Source: JAKAGZ01 sp035266865
GTDB lineage: Bacteria > Bacteroidota > Ignavibacteria > Ignavibacteriales > Ignavibacteriaceae
Length of the DNA stretch: 56,469 nt
Assembly (NCBI GenBank): GCA_035266865.1
Contig: DATFMR010000016.1
Span: forward strand, 1 to 56,469
Direction: 5' to 3'
The position numbers and the translations under genes were made by a program. The notes under the pieces are model-generated. The model was given only the letters and a program-made list of their open reading frames with translations, was not told the origin of the DNA and did no database searches. Position 1 is the first letter of the stretch. Each line of letters begins with the position of its first letter. Below are positions 36,710 to 44,969 of the stretch, piece after piece.

Positions 36710-37900
36710 CTAAAGGTGAAAATTTAATCCGCGTTCCAGTTTTGGATCACCAATCGGGATTAAATTAAATTTCTGAGCCATTTTAGCGAATACTATTATT
36801 AAAACTCCAACAAAGATCAGTGGGTATACAAAGTCAATCCAGCTAAAAGAATAAGCGTGCCCGTTTTTAGACATACTTGGCATTATTAGCCAGTAAAGAT
36901 CGAGGAAGTGAATAGATAGTATCCATATAGAAATAAATTTTAATCTCTTAATATTTGTTTTTGCCTCATAAGAAAGCAAAGCAAAAAACGGAACAATGAA
37001 ATGAGTTACAATTAATAATATTGAAACATACTTCCATCCCCCTTCCCATCTTTGCATAAACCAGAAAGTCTCTTCAGGAAGGTTACCGTACCAGATCAAC
37101 ATATACTGTGAAAATGCTATGTATCCCCAGAAAGCTGTGAATGCAAAAAGCAATGTTCCCATACTGTAATAATGATCTTCTTTAATGGCAGAATGCAGGT
37201 AACCATTTTCTTTCAGTTTAATTGATGTAAAAGTTAGTGCCGCTAGTGAAGCAAGTGTTACACCTGAGAATAAATAGACACCAAATATTGTTGAGAACCA
37301 TTTTGATTCAAGGCTCATTACCCAATCAACAGCAACAAGTGTAATTGTAATTGCAAAAAGAGGAATAAAAATTACAGAGAGAGTGATATTTTTCTTAGTT
37401 AATTTCTGATCTTTTGAGATATCCTGCTTCCTGGAATTTGAAGTAATCACCCAGTAGAAAAGTATCCACAATAAAATAATTCCACCAACTCTTACCATAA
37501 AAAACGGAGTGTTCAGATAAGCAGATTTTGCCTGCAGCATCTCGCTTGACTTAATATAAGCCTCATTTGTCCATTTGAAGAGATCGGTTGTATTAAAAAA
37601 CAAAGGTATTACAAATAAAAGTAGTAAAGGAATTGCTGCCGCAAAAAATTCACTAACTCTTCTGAAAGGCGTGCTCCAATCAGCACCCGCTGCATATTCA
37701 AGAGCTACAAGGAATAATGATCCGACTACAATGCTCAGGAAAAACAAAAATGATACAAGGTAAGCGAATGAAGCTCTGTATGAATCAGCAAGAAAGCCTG
37801 CAATGCCAAGCAACAAACCAGCAGCAAGCAGCACACCACCAATTTTGGTTATTTTATCTGGTAAATTCTTTTTTACGAAACCGGATTCAATTTTGGACAT
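36710..37900 (-). CDS. actF: Alternative complex III membrane subunit ActF
   Basis: This quinol-cytochrome c oxidoreductase subunit has about 396 residues and roughly ten helices, with the NrfD-like fold in its shorter ActF form. I chose the ATG at 37900, with GGAG 9 nt upstream; it overlaps the actDE stop by 14 bases. An upstream start at 38035 would lie inside actDE and add a stretch unlike the family. It sits between actDE and a cytochrome c gene, in the usual place in actABCDEF clusters. Confidence 0.88.
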   Translation of the reverse strand: MSKIESGFVKKNLPDKITKIGGVLLAAGLLLGIAGFLADSYRASFAYLVSFLFFLSIVVGSLFLVALEYAAGADWSTPFRRVSEFFAAAIPLLLLFVIPLFFNTTDLFKWTNEAYIKSSEMLQAKSAYLNTPFFMVRVGGIILLWILFYWVITSNSRKQDISKDQKLTKKNITLSVIFIPLFAITITLVAVDWVMSLESKWFSTIFGVYLFSGVTLASLAALTFTSIKLKENGYLHSAIKEDHYYSMGTLLFAFTAFWGYIAFSQYMLIWYGNLPEETFWFMQRWEGGWKYVSILLIVTHFIVPFFALLSYEAKTNIKRLKFISIWILSIHFLDLYWLIMPSMSKNGHAYSFSWIDFVYPLIFVGVLIIVFAKMAQKFNLIPIGDPKLERGLNFHL

Positions 37901-39053
37901 TGGAAACAGACTCCTTATTAACTGCTTGTAAATCAGATTCTTTTGCGTTCTGTGCTCTCTGTAAAACTCTAATGTAATCAACAATAGCCCATCTCTCTTT
38001 TCGGGTAACCTGGCGGGCATACGATGGCATTGCATTCTGACCGTTTGTCATAATGTGATAGATCATTCCATCAGAATAATTAATAATTTTATCAGAATGT
38101 AAAGTTGGACCATTTGGAAATTGTCCGTTTAACCTGCTGTTGCCATCACCTAAATTACCGTGACAAGGACTGCAAAATGTTAAAAATTTCTTTTTGCCTA
38201 AAGCTAGTATTTCCTTATTAGGAAAAGTTGGATTTACCAGAACATTTGTCGGAGTTGTTTGTCCCATATAAGGATATGGCATATCACTTCTGGCAACAGT
38301 TCCTTCAACCGGGGGTCTCATTCCCTCATCATTAGCCCAGATATTACTTTTCTCCTGTGCTACCAACTTGTCCTGATAATCCATCCAATCAAATGGTGTA
38401 ACGTACATAGCCTTGTTTAAAGTAACGTAAGTAGTTCCGCATGTAGCTATAACAACAATTCCAAGAAATAAAAGAAATTTAGGTGAGAACATTCTAAATT
38501 TTTCTTTCTCAGGATAATAAACTTCTTCAATTTTATAAGCACCTAAACCATTTAAGAATTCGCTTACTTTAACTTTAACAAACTGAGAATCTTCAGCTTC
38601 AATTACTAAACCAAATTTATCACCGGATACTGCTTTCATATATTCAGTATCGTGAAGCGGGTGACTGTTATCAGGCAGCTTAAAATAAACTGCAATCATT
38701 CCAACAACCGTAGATATTGCAGCAAATAATACTGTAGTTTCAAATGTGATAGGAATAAATGCAGGTGCTGCTAAGAAAGGCTTACCGCCAACTACTATAT
38801 TATAGCTTGCTGCAAAAGACCACCACATAAATAAGAAAATAAATGCTGCACCAGTCAGACCGAAGAATAATGTCACAAAACCTATTTTAGACTGACCGAG
38901 TCCCATTGCTCCGTCCATTCCGTGAACCGGGTATGGAGTGTTAACATCAAATTTTTTATAACCCGCAGAGGTAGTTTTCTTTGCAGCATTTATAATTTCA
39001 TCGGGGCTTTTGAATAATGCAGTAATTGAATGTAATTTTTTTCCACTAGCCAT
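37887..39053 (-). CDS. actDE: Alternative complex III subunits ActD and ActE fused
   Basis: This protein has about 388 residues and combines two normally separate subunits. Residues 1-200 correspond to ActD (DUF3341), with two helices (about 55-80 and 95-115). A hinge helix near 175-195 leads into a periplasmic ActE-like cytochrome c domain, with CSPCH at 294-298 and Met342 in NAMPSYARQ as the sixth ligand. I chose the ATG at 39053, with GGAGGA 7 nt upstream at 39061-39066. A start at 39086 is possible but unlikely. The gene overlaps actC by 8 bases and actF by 14. Confidence 0.87.
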   Translation of the reverse strand: MASGKKLHSITALFKSPDEIINAAKKTTSAGYKKFDVNTPYPVHGMDGAMGLGQSKIGFVTLFFGLTGAAFIFLFMWWSFAASYNIVVGGKPFLAAPAFIPITFETTVLFAAISTVVGMIAVYFKLPDNSHPLHDTEYMKAVSGDKFGLVIEAEDSQFVKVKVSEFLNGLGAYKIEEVYYPEKEKFRMFSPKFLLFLGIVVIATCGTTYVTLNKAMYVTPFDWMDYQDKLVAQEKSNIWANDEGMRPPVEGTVARSDMPYPYMGQTTPTNVLVNPTFPNKEILALGKKKFLTFCSPCHGNLGDGNSRLNGQFPNGPTLHSDKIINYSDGMIYHIMTNGQNAMPSYARQVTRKERWAIVDYIRVLQRAQNAKESDLQAVNKESVSNVQN

Positions 39054-40422
39054 TATGATCTCCTCCATGGTGCGATGGTTGAGCACCTTCTACAACTCCC
39101 TTAATTTCAGACATTGCAACAACCGGCAGTGTTTTAGTGAAAAGGAGCACAAGAGTGAAAAACAATCCAAAACTTCCGATCAATATTGAAAAATCTACCC
39201 ATGTTGGTGAAAAATATCCCCAGCTCGAAGGTAGAAAATCTCTGTGCAGCGATGAAGCAATAATTATGAATCTTTCGAACCACATTCCAACGTTTACAAG
39301 AATTACTACAAAAAACATAACAGGTATTGATCTTCTGAATTTTTTAATCCAGAATAATTGTGGAAATAATGAGTTACACGAAACCATTATCCAGTAACCC
39401 CACGCATAAGGACCAAAAGCTCTGTTGATAGCTACATACTGTTCAGTTGGAACACCACTGTACCACGATATAAAAAATTCCATAAGGTATGCATAACCAA
39501 CCATAGAACCGGTCAACAGAATAATTTTGTTCATCCTTTCCAGGTGGTCCATTGTAATTACGTTTTCCAGATCAAAAACTTTACGCATAAAAACAAGTGC
39601 GGTAACAACCATTGCGAATCCAGAGAATATAGCTCCGGCAACAAAGTAAGGCGGGAATATTGTTGAATGCCATCCCGGTAGCACAGCAACAGCAAAGTCA
39701 AAGCTCACAACTGTATGCACAGAAAGTACAAGTGGAGTGGCGAGACCTGCTAAAATCATATAAACTTTTTCGTAATGTCTCCAATGTCTGTTTGAATGTC
39801 TCCATCCTAAACTAAATAAAGAATAAATAGTCTTTTTAACTTTCGAAACAGTTCTGTCTCTTAAAGTTGCAAAATCAGGAATAAGTCCTACATACCAGAA
39901 AAGAAGAGAAACAGTAAAATAAGTTGAAACTGCAAAAACGTCCCACACCAAAGGCGAAACAAAATTTGGCCAGAGACTGTGTGAATTTGGATAAGGAATT
40001 AAATAACCTGCAAGCCAGGGACGACCAGTGTGGATAATTGGAAAAATTCCCGCACAAATCACTGCGAAAATAGTCATCGCCTCGGAGAATCTTGCTATAG
40101 CAGTTCTCCATTTCTGTCTCAATAAATAAAGAATTGCCGAGATCAAGGTACCGGCATGAGCAATACCCACCCAGAATACAAAGTTGGTTATTCCCCAACC
40201 CCACGCAACTGGCTGATTATTTCCCCATTCACCTATTCCAAAATAAAAGGTCAGACTTACACCAAGTACACCAAGAAGTAATAATCCTGAAGTAAATGCC
40301 AACGCTATAAAATATTTATTAGAGGGTTTGGAATCTAAAGGCTTAACAATGGCATTATCAAGATCTTCCATTGTCAGATCGCCCTGTACTAAAGGTATTT
40401 CTTTACTATAATCTAGACTCAC
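39046..40422 (-). CDS. actC: Alternative complex III membrane subunit ActC (NrfD family)
   Basis: This 458-residue integral membrane protein has about ten helices and the NrfD/PsrC fold, and probably contains the quinol-binding region of the complex. Motifs include GWGITNFVFWVGIAHAGTLISAILYL near residue 75 and PYFVAGAIFSGFAMV near 235. It starts with GTG at 40422, one base into the actB stop (TAGTG), with GGAGG 7 nt upstream, so it is tightly coupled to actB. ACIII replaces cytochrome bc1 in organisms of this group. Confidence 0.93.
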   Translation of the reverse strand: MSLDYSKEIPLVQGDLTMEDLDNAIVKPLDSKPSNKYFIALAFTSGLLLLGVLGVSLTFYFGIGEWGNNQPVAWGWGITNFVFWVGIAHAGTLISAILYLLRQKWRTAIARFSEAMTIFAVICAGIFPIIHTGRPWLAGYLIPYPNSHSLWPNFVSPLVWDVFAVSTYFTVSLLFWYVGLIPDFATLRDRTVSKVKKTIYSLFSLGWRHSNRHWRHYEKVYMILAGLATPLVLSVHTVVSFDFAVAVLPGWHSTIFPPYFVAGAIFSGFAMVVTALVFMRKVFDLENVITMDHLERMNKIILLTGSMVGYAYLMEFFISWYSGVPTEQYVAINRAFGPYAWGYWIMVSCNSLFPQLFWIKKFRRSIPVMFFVVILVNVGMWFERFIIIASSLHRDFLPSSWGYFSPTWVDFSILIGSFGLFFTLVLLFTKTLPVVAMSEIKGVVEGAQPSHHGGDHNG

Positions 40423-43400
40423 TATACTTCCTCCGAATGAGTATTTCTTAATTTAGCCAGGTAGGTAACATTAGGTTTTACGTTCAACTGTTCTAATACA
40501 TAATAACCAAGCTCATGATTCCTGTATTTTGAAAACTCAGCTTCTTTATTGTTAATATCACCAAACTTAATTGCATTTGTGTTGCAGGCATCCTGGCATG
40601 CAGTATGAACATTTGAACCAATAACATTCCTGTTTTCACGAATTGCATCTTCTCTTTCAGTGGCAATTCTCTGGATACAGAATGTACATTTTTCCATTAC
40701 TCCTCTGGAACGCACTGTCACTTCAGGATTATAAACCAAATCAAATAATTTATCCTGCTGGAATCCATCTCTAAAGTGATCTCTGAAATTGAAAAAGTTA
40801 AATCTTCTAACTTTATAAGGACAGTTATTTGAACAATACCTTGTTCCAACGCAGCGGTTGTAGACCATTTGATTTAATCCATCTTTACTATGTGTTGTAG
40901 CAGCAACAGGGCAAACATTTTCGCAGGGAGCATTATCACAATGTTGACACAACATAGGTTGAGTACTTACAATAGGTTCATCTCCAGTACCGGAATAATA
41001 AGTATCAATTCTCATCCATTGCATTTCGCGCCCAACTGCGACCTGGTCTTTTCCAACTACAGGAATATTGTTCTCTGCCATACAGGCAACAACACATTCT
41101 CCACATCCTGTACATTTATTAAGATCAATTGCCATTCCCCATTTAACACCCTGGAACCAATCAGGATGAATAGGATAAATTTCATCTACATGTTCTTCTT
41201 CACCCATTTCTTCAATAAAATGAGGATTTTTTAAATACTCACCGACTGTTCCCTCTTTTAGAATATGTCTTTCTCCAAAGATATTTTCGTTAGGAGATTT
41301 TTCAAATAAATGATGTTCCTGTGCAGAAACTAGCTTATACGAGCCGTTATCTTTTTTAACATCACTTGTATTAAAAATCCAGGGTGAACCTGAATTACTT
41401 TTTGTTAATAAGGCATTTGAATTAAATCCAACTCCTTCACCAACAACTCCTACCACATTTCTTCCATATCCGGATTCAATTGTTATTGTATCATCTGAAC
41501 AACCTGGTTGAACAAACACAGGAATTTTAAGATTCCTGTGACCAATTTTTATTTCAATTTTATCTTCGCTTTTTACTCCTAGTGACTTTGCAGTGTTTTG
41601 AGAAATTGCAGCATAATTATCCCAGGTCATTTTTGTTACCGGGTGAGGTAATTCCTGCAGCCATCCGTTATTTGCATATTTACCATCTCCGAGGAAATAA
41701 CTTTCTCTTAATATAACAGCATAGCCTGATGCTTTCGCGGTACTACCGGGTAGATTTGAGACAACTGAATTATTAAAACTTCCAATAGAAAATTCTTTTT
41801 CATTTACAAGAACAACACCATCGTGCAAAGCGCCTAACCAGAATTCTCTGAAATTTAATTTTGAATTTAAACCTGGATAAATATTTTTCTGCCAGTTCTG
41901 CATCAGGTATTCGTGATAGATAGTATCTTTATATGTTCCTTTAGCTCCGTCAATCCAGTTCAGAAGCACAGCTTCTTTTTGTCTTGTGTTATAGATAGGA
42001 TTTATAACCGGCTGTTGAAGTGCAAAGAAACCTGTTCTTGTTTTAGAATCACCCCAGCTTTCAAATGAATGACTTAATGGTAAAACGTAATTACCGGCAT
42101 TTGAAGATTCGTTTGCACTTTCTGTAATAGAAATTACATTAGTTACTTTCTTCAAAGCATCAGCATAACCAAGATCACTTGGTAAATGAAAAACTGGATT
42201 TGAATCAAAATGAATTACCATCCCAACGTTTCCGGCATTCATGTCTGAAATCAATGAATTCCAATCTTCATTTGACGAAAGTTTCAAATTTTCAAATGGC
42301 AATGAATCAGTTCTATATAAATTTGTGTTTCCAAGAAGCTCATTTAATAAATTAACAGCAATTTGAGTTTCTTCCGGTAAAGATCTGCCGGCATAAACAA
42401 TTCCTTTACCTTTATTAGAAATTAAATCATCTACTAGATGATTTAATTTTTTAACTTCCATATTGCTAGCTTTTGCAAATGAACTGAGTGAAAAACCTGA
42501 AAGATTGGCAGAAAGATTAGAAGCGCTTCTTTTTGCAACTTCACTTAGCAGACTCATTACAAAACCATACTGAGCATCTGGTCTCAGCTTTAACCTATAA
42601 TCAGCATTCATCCCTGTAAGAGACATATTACCTTCAACAACGTATAACCTATTGAAGTTTTTAGCGTTTTCAACTTCTCTTCCTTCAACATAAAGTCTTG
42701 AATTCTCAACTTTATCACCATCAGTTCCAAGGAAATCCCCTTCGAGGGAAACTATAACTTTTGCTTCATTCCATTTTATAAATGGAAAGAAATCTGTTCC
42801 ATAAGATTTTTTCCAGGCTGAGTTTTTGATTTCAGTGTTAAATAATTGGTAAGAATAAATTTTTGTCCCCGGGTATTTGGCAGCAAAATCATCAAGTACT
42901 TTTTTCGCAGTTGGGGATGTTATTTTTTCTGAAACTATTGCAACCTTTTTACCTTTAAGTAGATTCATGGCATTTACAATTTCTGTATCAAGCTGCTGCC
43001 ACGTAGATTTCATAAATTCGCCGGTGCGGGTTTTACGCATCGGATTTTGAAGCCTGTCAGGATCATACAGATTAAGAACACTTGCCTGGCATTTTGCACA
43101 AATTTTGCCTTTACCAACTGGGTGATCAGGATTGCCATCTACTTTTACAGGACGTCCTTCCCTGGTTTTGATTAAAACTCCACAGGTATGTCCTGAATCA
43201 CTTGTAGTAGAAGCAAAATATTTAGGTTTACCAACTACAGTATTTTCAGGCATATGGGTATAAGGAACTATTTCTCCCTTGTCCCTGTAGTCTGCACAAC
43301 CGGCTCCGGCTAATGCTGCTGAAGCCCCGACAAGTGCAAGAAATTTTCTTCTTGAAAGGTGAGATAGTTTAGAAGGTTCAAACTCTTCAGTTGCTCCTTC

Positions 43401-43529
43401 CATAAACTCATTTTTACTTGCTTCAGTTAAAGCAGGATCATTATGGAGATCAGCAAAACTGCGCCAATAATTAATATCTTTTTCCTGAGAATTATTTTCG
43501 TGATTTATTTCGTCTTTAGCTTCAGACAT
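40422..43529 (-). CDS. actB: Alternative complex III subunit ActB (molybdopterin-like plus Fe-S)
   Basis: This subunit has about 1035 residues. It carries a Tat-type signal (SRRKFLALVGASAALAGAG, residues about 63-81), a large domain of the molybdopterin oxidoreductase fold, and a C-terminal ferredoxin-like domain. The Cys clusters CTGCGECVVAC, CQHCDNAPCENVC, CVGTRYCSNNC and CTFC bind several Fe-S centres. The ActB family lacks a Mo cofactor, so the large domain is structural. I chose the ATG at 43529 (SD AGGTGG just upstream); a GTG at 43538 would fall within that site. It overlaps the upstream small gene by 8 bases. Confidence 0.93.
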   Translation of the reverse strand: MSEAKDEINHENNSQEKDINYWRSFADLHNDPALTEASKNEFMEGATEEFEPSKLSHLSRRKFLALVGASAALAGAGCADYRDKGEIVPYTHMPENTVVGKPKYFASTTSDSGHTCGVLIKTREGRPVKVDGNPDHPVGKGKICAKCQASVLNLYDPDRLQNPMRKTRTGEFMKSTWQQLDTEIVNAMNLLKGKKVAIVSEKITSPTAKKVLDDFAAKYPGTKIYSYQLFNTEIKNSAWKKSYGTDFFPFIKWNEAKVIVSLEGDFLGTDGDKVENSRLYVEGREVENAKNFNRLYVVEGNMSLTGMNADYRLKLRPDAQYGFVMSLLSEVAKRSASNLSANLSGFSLSSFAKASNMEVKKLNHLVDDLISNKGKGIVYAGRSLPEETQIAVNLLNELLGNTNLYRTDSLPFENLKLSSNEDWNSLISDMNAGNVGMVIHFDSNPVFHLPSDLGYADALKKVTNVISITESANESSNAGNYVLPLSHSFESWGDSKTRTGFFALQQPVINPIYNTRQKEAVLLNWIDGAKGTYKDTIYHEYLMQNWQKNIYPGLNSKLNFREFWLGALHDGVVLVNEKEFSIGSFNNSVVSNLPGSTAKASGYAVILRESYFLGDGKYANNGWLQELPHPVTKMTWDNYAAISQNTAKSLGVKSEDKIEIKIGHRNLKIPVFVQPGCSDDTITIESGYGRNVVGVVGEGVGFNSNALLTKSNSGSPWIFNTSDVKKDNGSYKLVSAQEHHLFEKSPNENIFGERHILKEGTVGEYLKNPHFIEEMGEEEHVDEIYPIHPDWFQGVKWGMAIDLNKCTGCGECVVACMAENNIPVVGKDQVAVGREMQWMRIDTYYSGTGDEPIVSTQPMLCQHCDNAPCENVCPVAATTHSKDGLNQMVYNRCVGTRYCSNNCPYKVRRFNFFNFRDHFRDGFQQDKLFDLVYNPEVTVRSRGVMEKCTFCIQRIATEREDAIRENRNVIGSNVHTACQDACNTNAIKFGDINNKEAEFSKYRNHELGYYVLEQLNVKPNVTYLAKLRNTHSEEV

Positions 43530-43743
43530 TATTACCACCTGTTTTTTTTCTGCTGACAGCCAGAGGATTTAGCTTAACTCTGCTGTTCCTGGTATTGTCA
43601 ATTTTGTTAGAACTTTTCTGCCGTGTAAAAATTTTAAATGGCAAAGATTTAATAGCCACAAATCCTGCTACTCCCAAACCAAGAGTTTTAAAGAAACCTG
43701 TTCTATTAATTTTTTTATCAATATTTAGTTTTTTCAAATCCAT
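43522..43743 (-). CDS. Small protein between actA and actB (73 aa)
   Basis: This 73-residue protein has a segment (TGFFKTLGLGVAGFVAIKSLPF, about residues 16-37) that is like a signal or single membrane helix, with a basic, Asn-rich tail. It has a good ribosome-binding site (AGGAG 5 nt before the ATG) and overlaps actB by 8 bases. I do not recognise it. Its position within the tightly packed ACIII operon suggests an accessory subunit or assembly factor for the complex. Confidence 0.65.
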   Translation of the reverse strand: MDLKKLNIDKKINRTGFFKTLGLGVAGFVAIKSLPFKIFTRQKSSNKIDNTRNSRVKLNPLAVSRKKTGGNNV

Positions 43744-43755
43744 AGAAACTCCTGT

Positions 43756-44328
43756 TTACCTGTGGCAAGACCAGCAATCGTCGGGTCCGTTTTTAATGTT
43801 CTTTAAATAAGGTAATTTCTCTTTTGCATTTCTGTGACAATCAAGGCAGGCGCCCATAGTAAATGAATTCATTTGAGCGATGCGGTCCATTTGCCGGACA
43901 TCACCATGACAACTGGAACAATCAATACCGGAATTTACGTGAACACTATGATTGAAATAAGCAAAATCCGGTACCCTGTGAATTCTCTTCCACGGAAGTG
44001 CAATTCCCTCTTCGTAATACTTAGTTAACTTTTGAATTTCAGGTCTGTCTTTTCTTGCTATCGTGTGGCAGTTCATACAGGTAGATACAGCTGGTACCAT
44101 TGCGTGCCGTGATTTTTCAACTCCAGTATGACAATACTGGCAATCAATTTTCATTTGTCCTGCGTGTAACTTATGCGAAAAATTGATGGGCTGAACCGGG
44201 GAATAACCGACGCCGTCCCTTTCAGCACGTGAAGCAAAATAAGTAAGTGTAAATGAAGCTAATATAACGAAGATAGTGATGGGTAATCGAACTCTAAGAA
44301 CATAATCCAATAAAGATTTTTTCATCAT
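43756..44328 (-). CDS. actA: Pentaheme cytochrome c, alternative complex III subunit ActA
   Basis: This 190-residue protein has an N-terminal membrane helix (about 13-32) and five heme c motifs: CQYCH (63-67), CMNCH (84-88), CSSCH (137-141), CLDCH (161-165) and CWSCH (185-189). It is the periplasmic electron-transfer subunit of ACIII and the first gene of the supercluster, so the promoter should lie in the 640-bp region upstream. Length and heme spacing are normal for ActA. Confidence 0.95.
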   Translation of the reverse strand: MMKKSLLDYVLRVRLPITIFVILASFTLTYFASRAERDGVGYSPVQPINFSHKLHAGQMKIDCQYCHTGVEKSRHAMVPAVSTCMNCHTIARKDRPEIQKLTKYYEEGIALPWKRIHRVPDFAYFNHSVHVNSGIDCSSCHGDVRQMDRIAQMNSFTMGACLDCHRNAKEKLPYLKNIKNGPDDCWSCHR

Positions 44329-44366
44329 TTACCTATTGAGTTACAACCAATGTTTTTTGAAAACAA

Positions 44367-44389
44367 ACTCTACTAAAATTAGTAAGAGT
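44367..44389. promoter_or_regulatory. Imperfect palindrome in the actA leader
   Basis: ACTCTACTAAAATTAGTAAGAGT is a palindrome except for one bulged base. It lies between the predicted start site and the actA start codon, so it could be an operator or a leader hairpin. This is inference from symmetry alone. Confidence 0.35.
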
Positions 44390-44413
44390 ATTAGGCTAAA
44401 ATCTATTTTTTGT

Positions 44414-44442
44414 ACTATAAAATTTTTATTAAAACTTATCAC
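44414..44442 (-). promoter_or_regulatory. Possible actA promoter
   Basis: On the minus strand, GTGATA (44437-44442), 17 nt and TATAGT (44414-44419) lie about 86 bp before the actA start. The match is moderate and no other candidate in the region is better. Confidence 0.3.
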
Positions 44443-44483
44443 GAGAAAAATATAGATGCGGAGAATTAGGCTAAGCCCGCAAT

Positions 44484-44520
44484 AATTATTACTCATTTTA
44501 TGAATAAAAAAGTAATAATT
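44484..44520. terminator. Long AT-rich hairpin upstream of actA
   Basis: AATTATTACT (44484-44493) and AGTAATAATT (44511-44520) form a perfect 10-bp stem, and inner bases 44496-44509 add about five pairs. It lies between the CtpA gene end and the actA promoter, so it could shield the operon from readthrough. It is all AT-rich and may instead be a protein-binding site. Confidence 0.35.
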
Positions 44521-44969
44521 TAATTTTTAAAGCTATAAAATTAAGAAATTAAAACAAAGAGTTGCAAAATAAAAAATCACAATATTTTTAGAGATTTGAA
44601 CTAGAGAGTCAAAATTTTTAATGTAAATGGATACATAGGTTTTGCTCTCAACAGACAAAAAATATCATCATTTGAGAGAAATATTACACACAATTTAATA
44701 ATATAATACTATATTCTGTTTTCTTAAAACAATATATCTACTTGATATTAGAATCGAATATAGTGAATATTTCAACACTTTGATTTCAAAATTTTATTTA
44801 ACAGGATTAGCAAATTAATTAAGTCAATTATAGTTTTTAATCTGATTCAATTAAACCAACTACTGATTATTGTTTAAAGTTCCCATGACCAAATATATTT
44901 ACATATCTGAAGAAATTGTGATAACCAGTCAATTAAATTGCATTAAAAACTTAAATATTTATAAAGATA

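Larger units (their letters stand above)
44329..44969. other. 641-bp regulatory region upstream of actA
   Basis: This very AT-rich gap has no ORF that I can support. It contains a possible promoter (44414-44442), a 10-bp direct repeat ATTAGGCTAA at 44390-44399 and 44465-44474 that flanks it, an imperfect palindrome at 44367-44389 in the predicted leader, and a long hairpin at 44484-44520. Nothing recognisable lies in 44540-44969. Confidence 0.5.

Noticed and set aside
37901..38035. Longer N-terminus for actF from 38035
   Set aside because: It overlaps actDE in another frame and adds residues unlike the family; the ATG at 37900 has its own GGAG.
40422..43529. ActB as an active molybdenum oxidoreductase
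   Set aside because: It is ACIII-type with the characteristic neighbours; this family lacks the molybdopterin cofactor, so I do not call a Mo enzyme.
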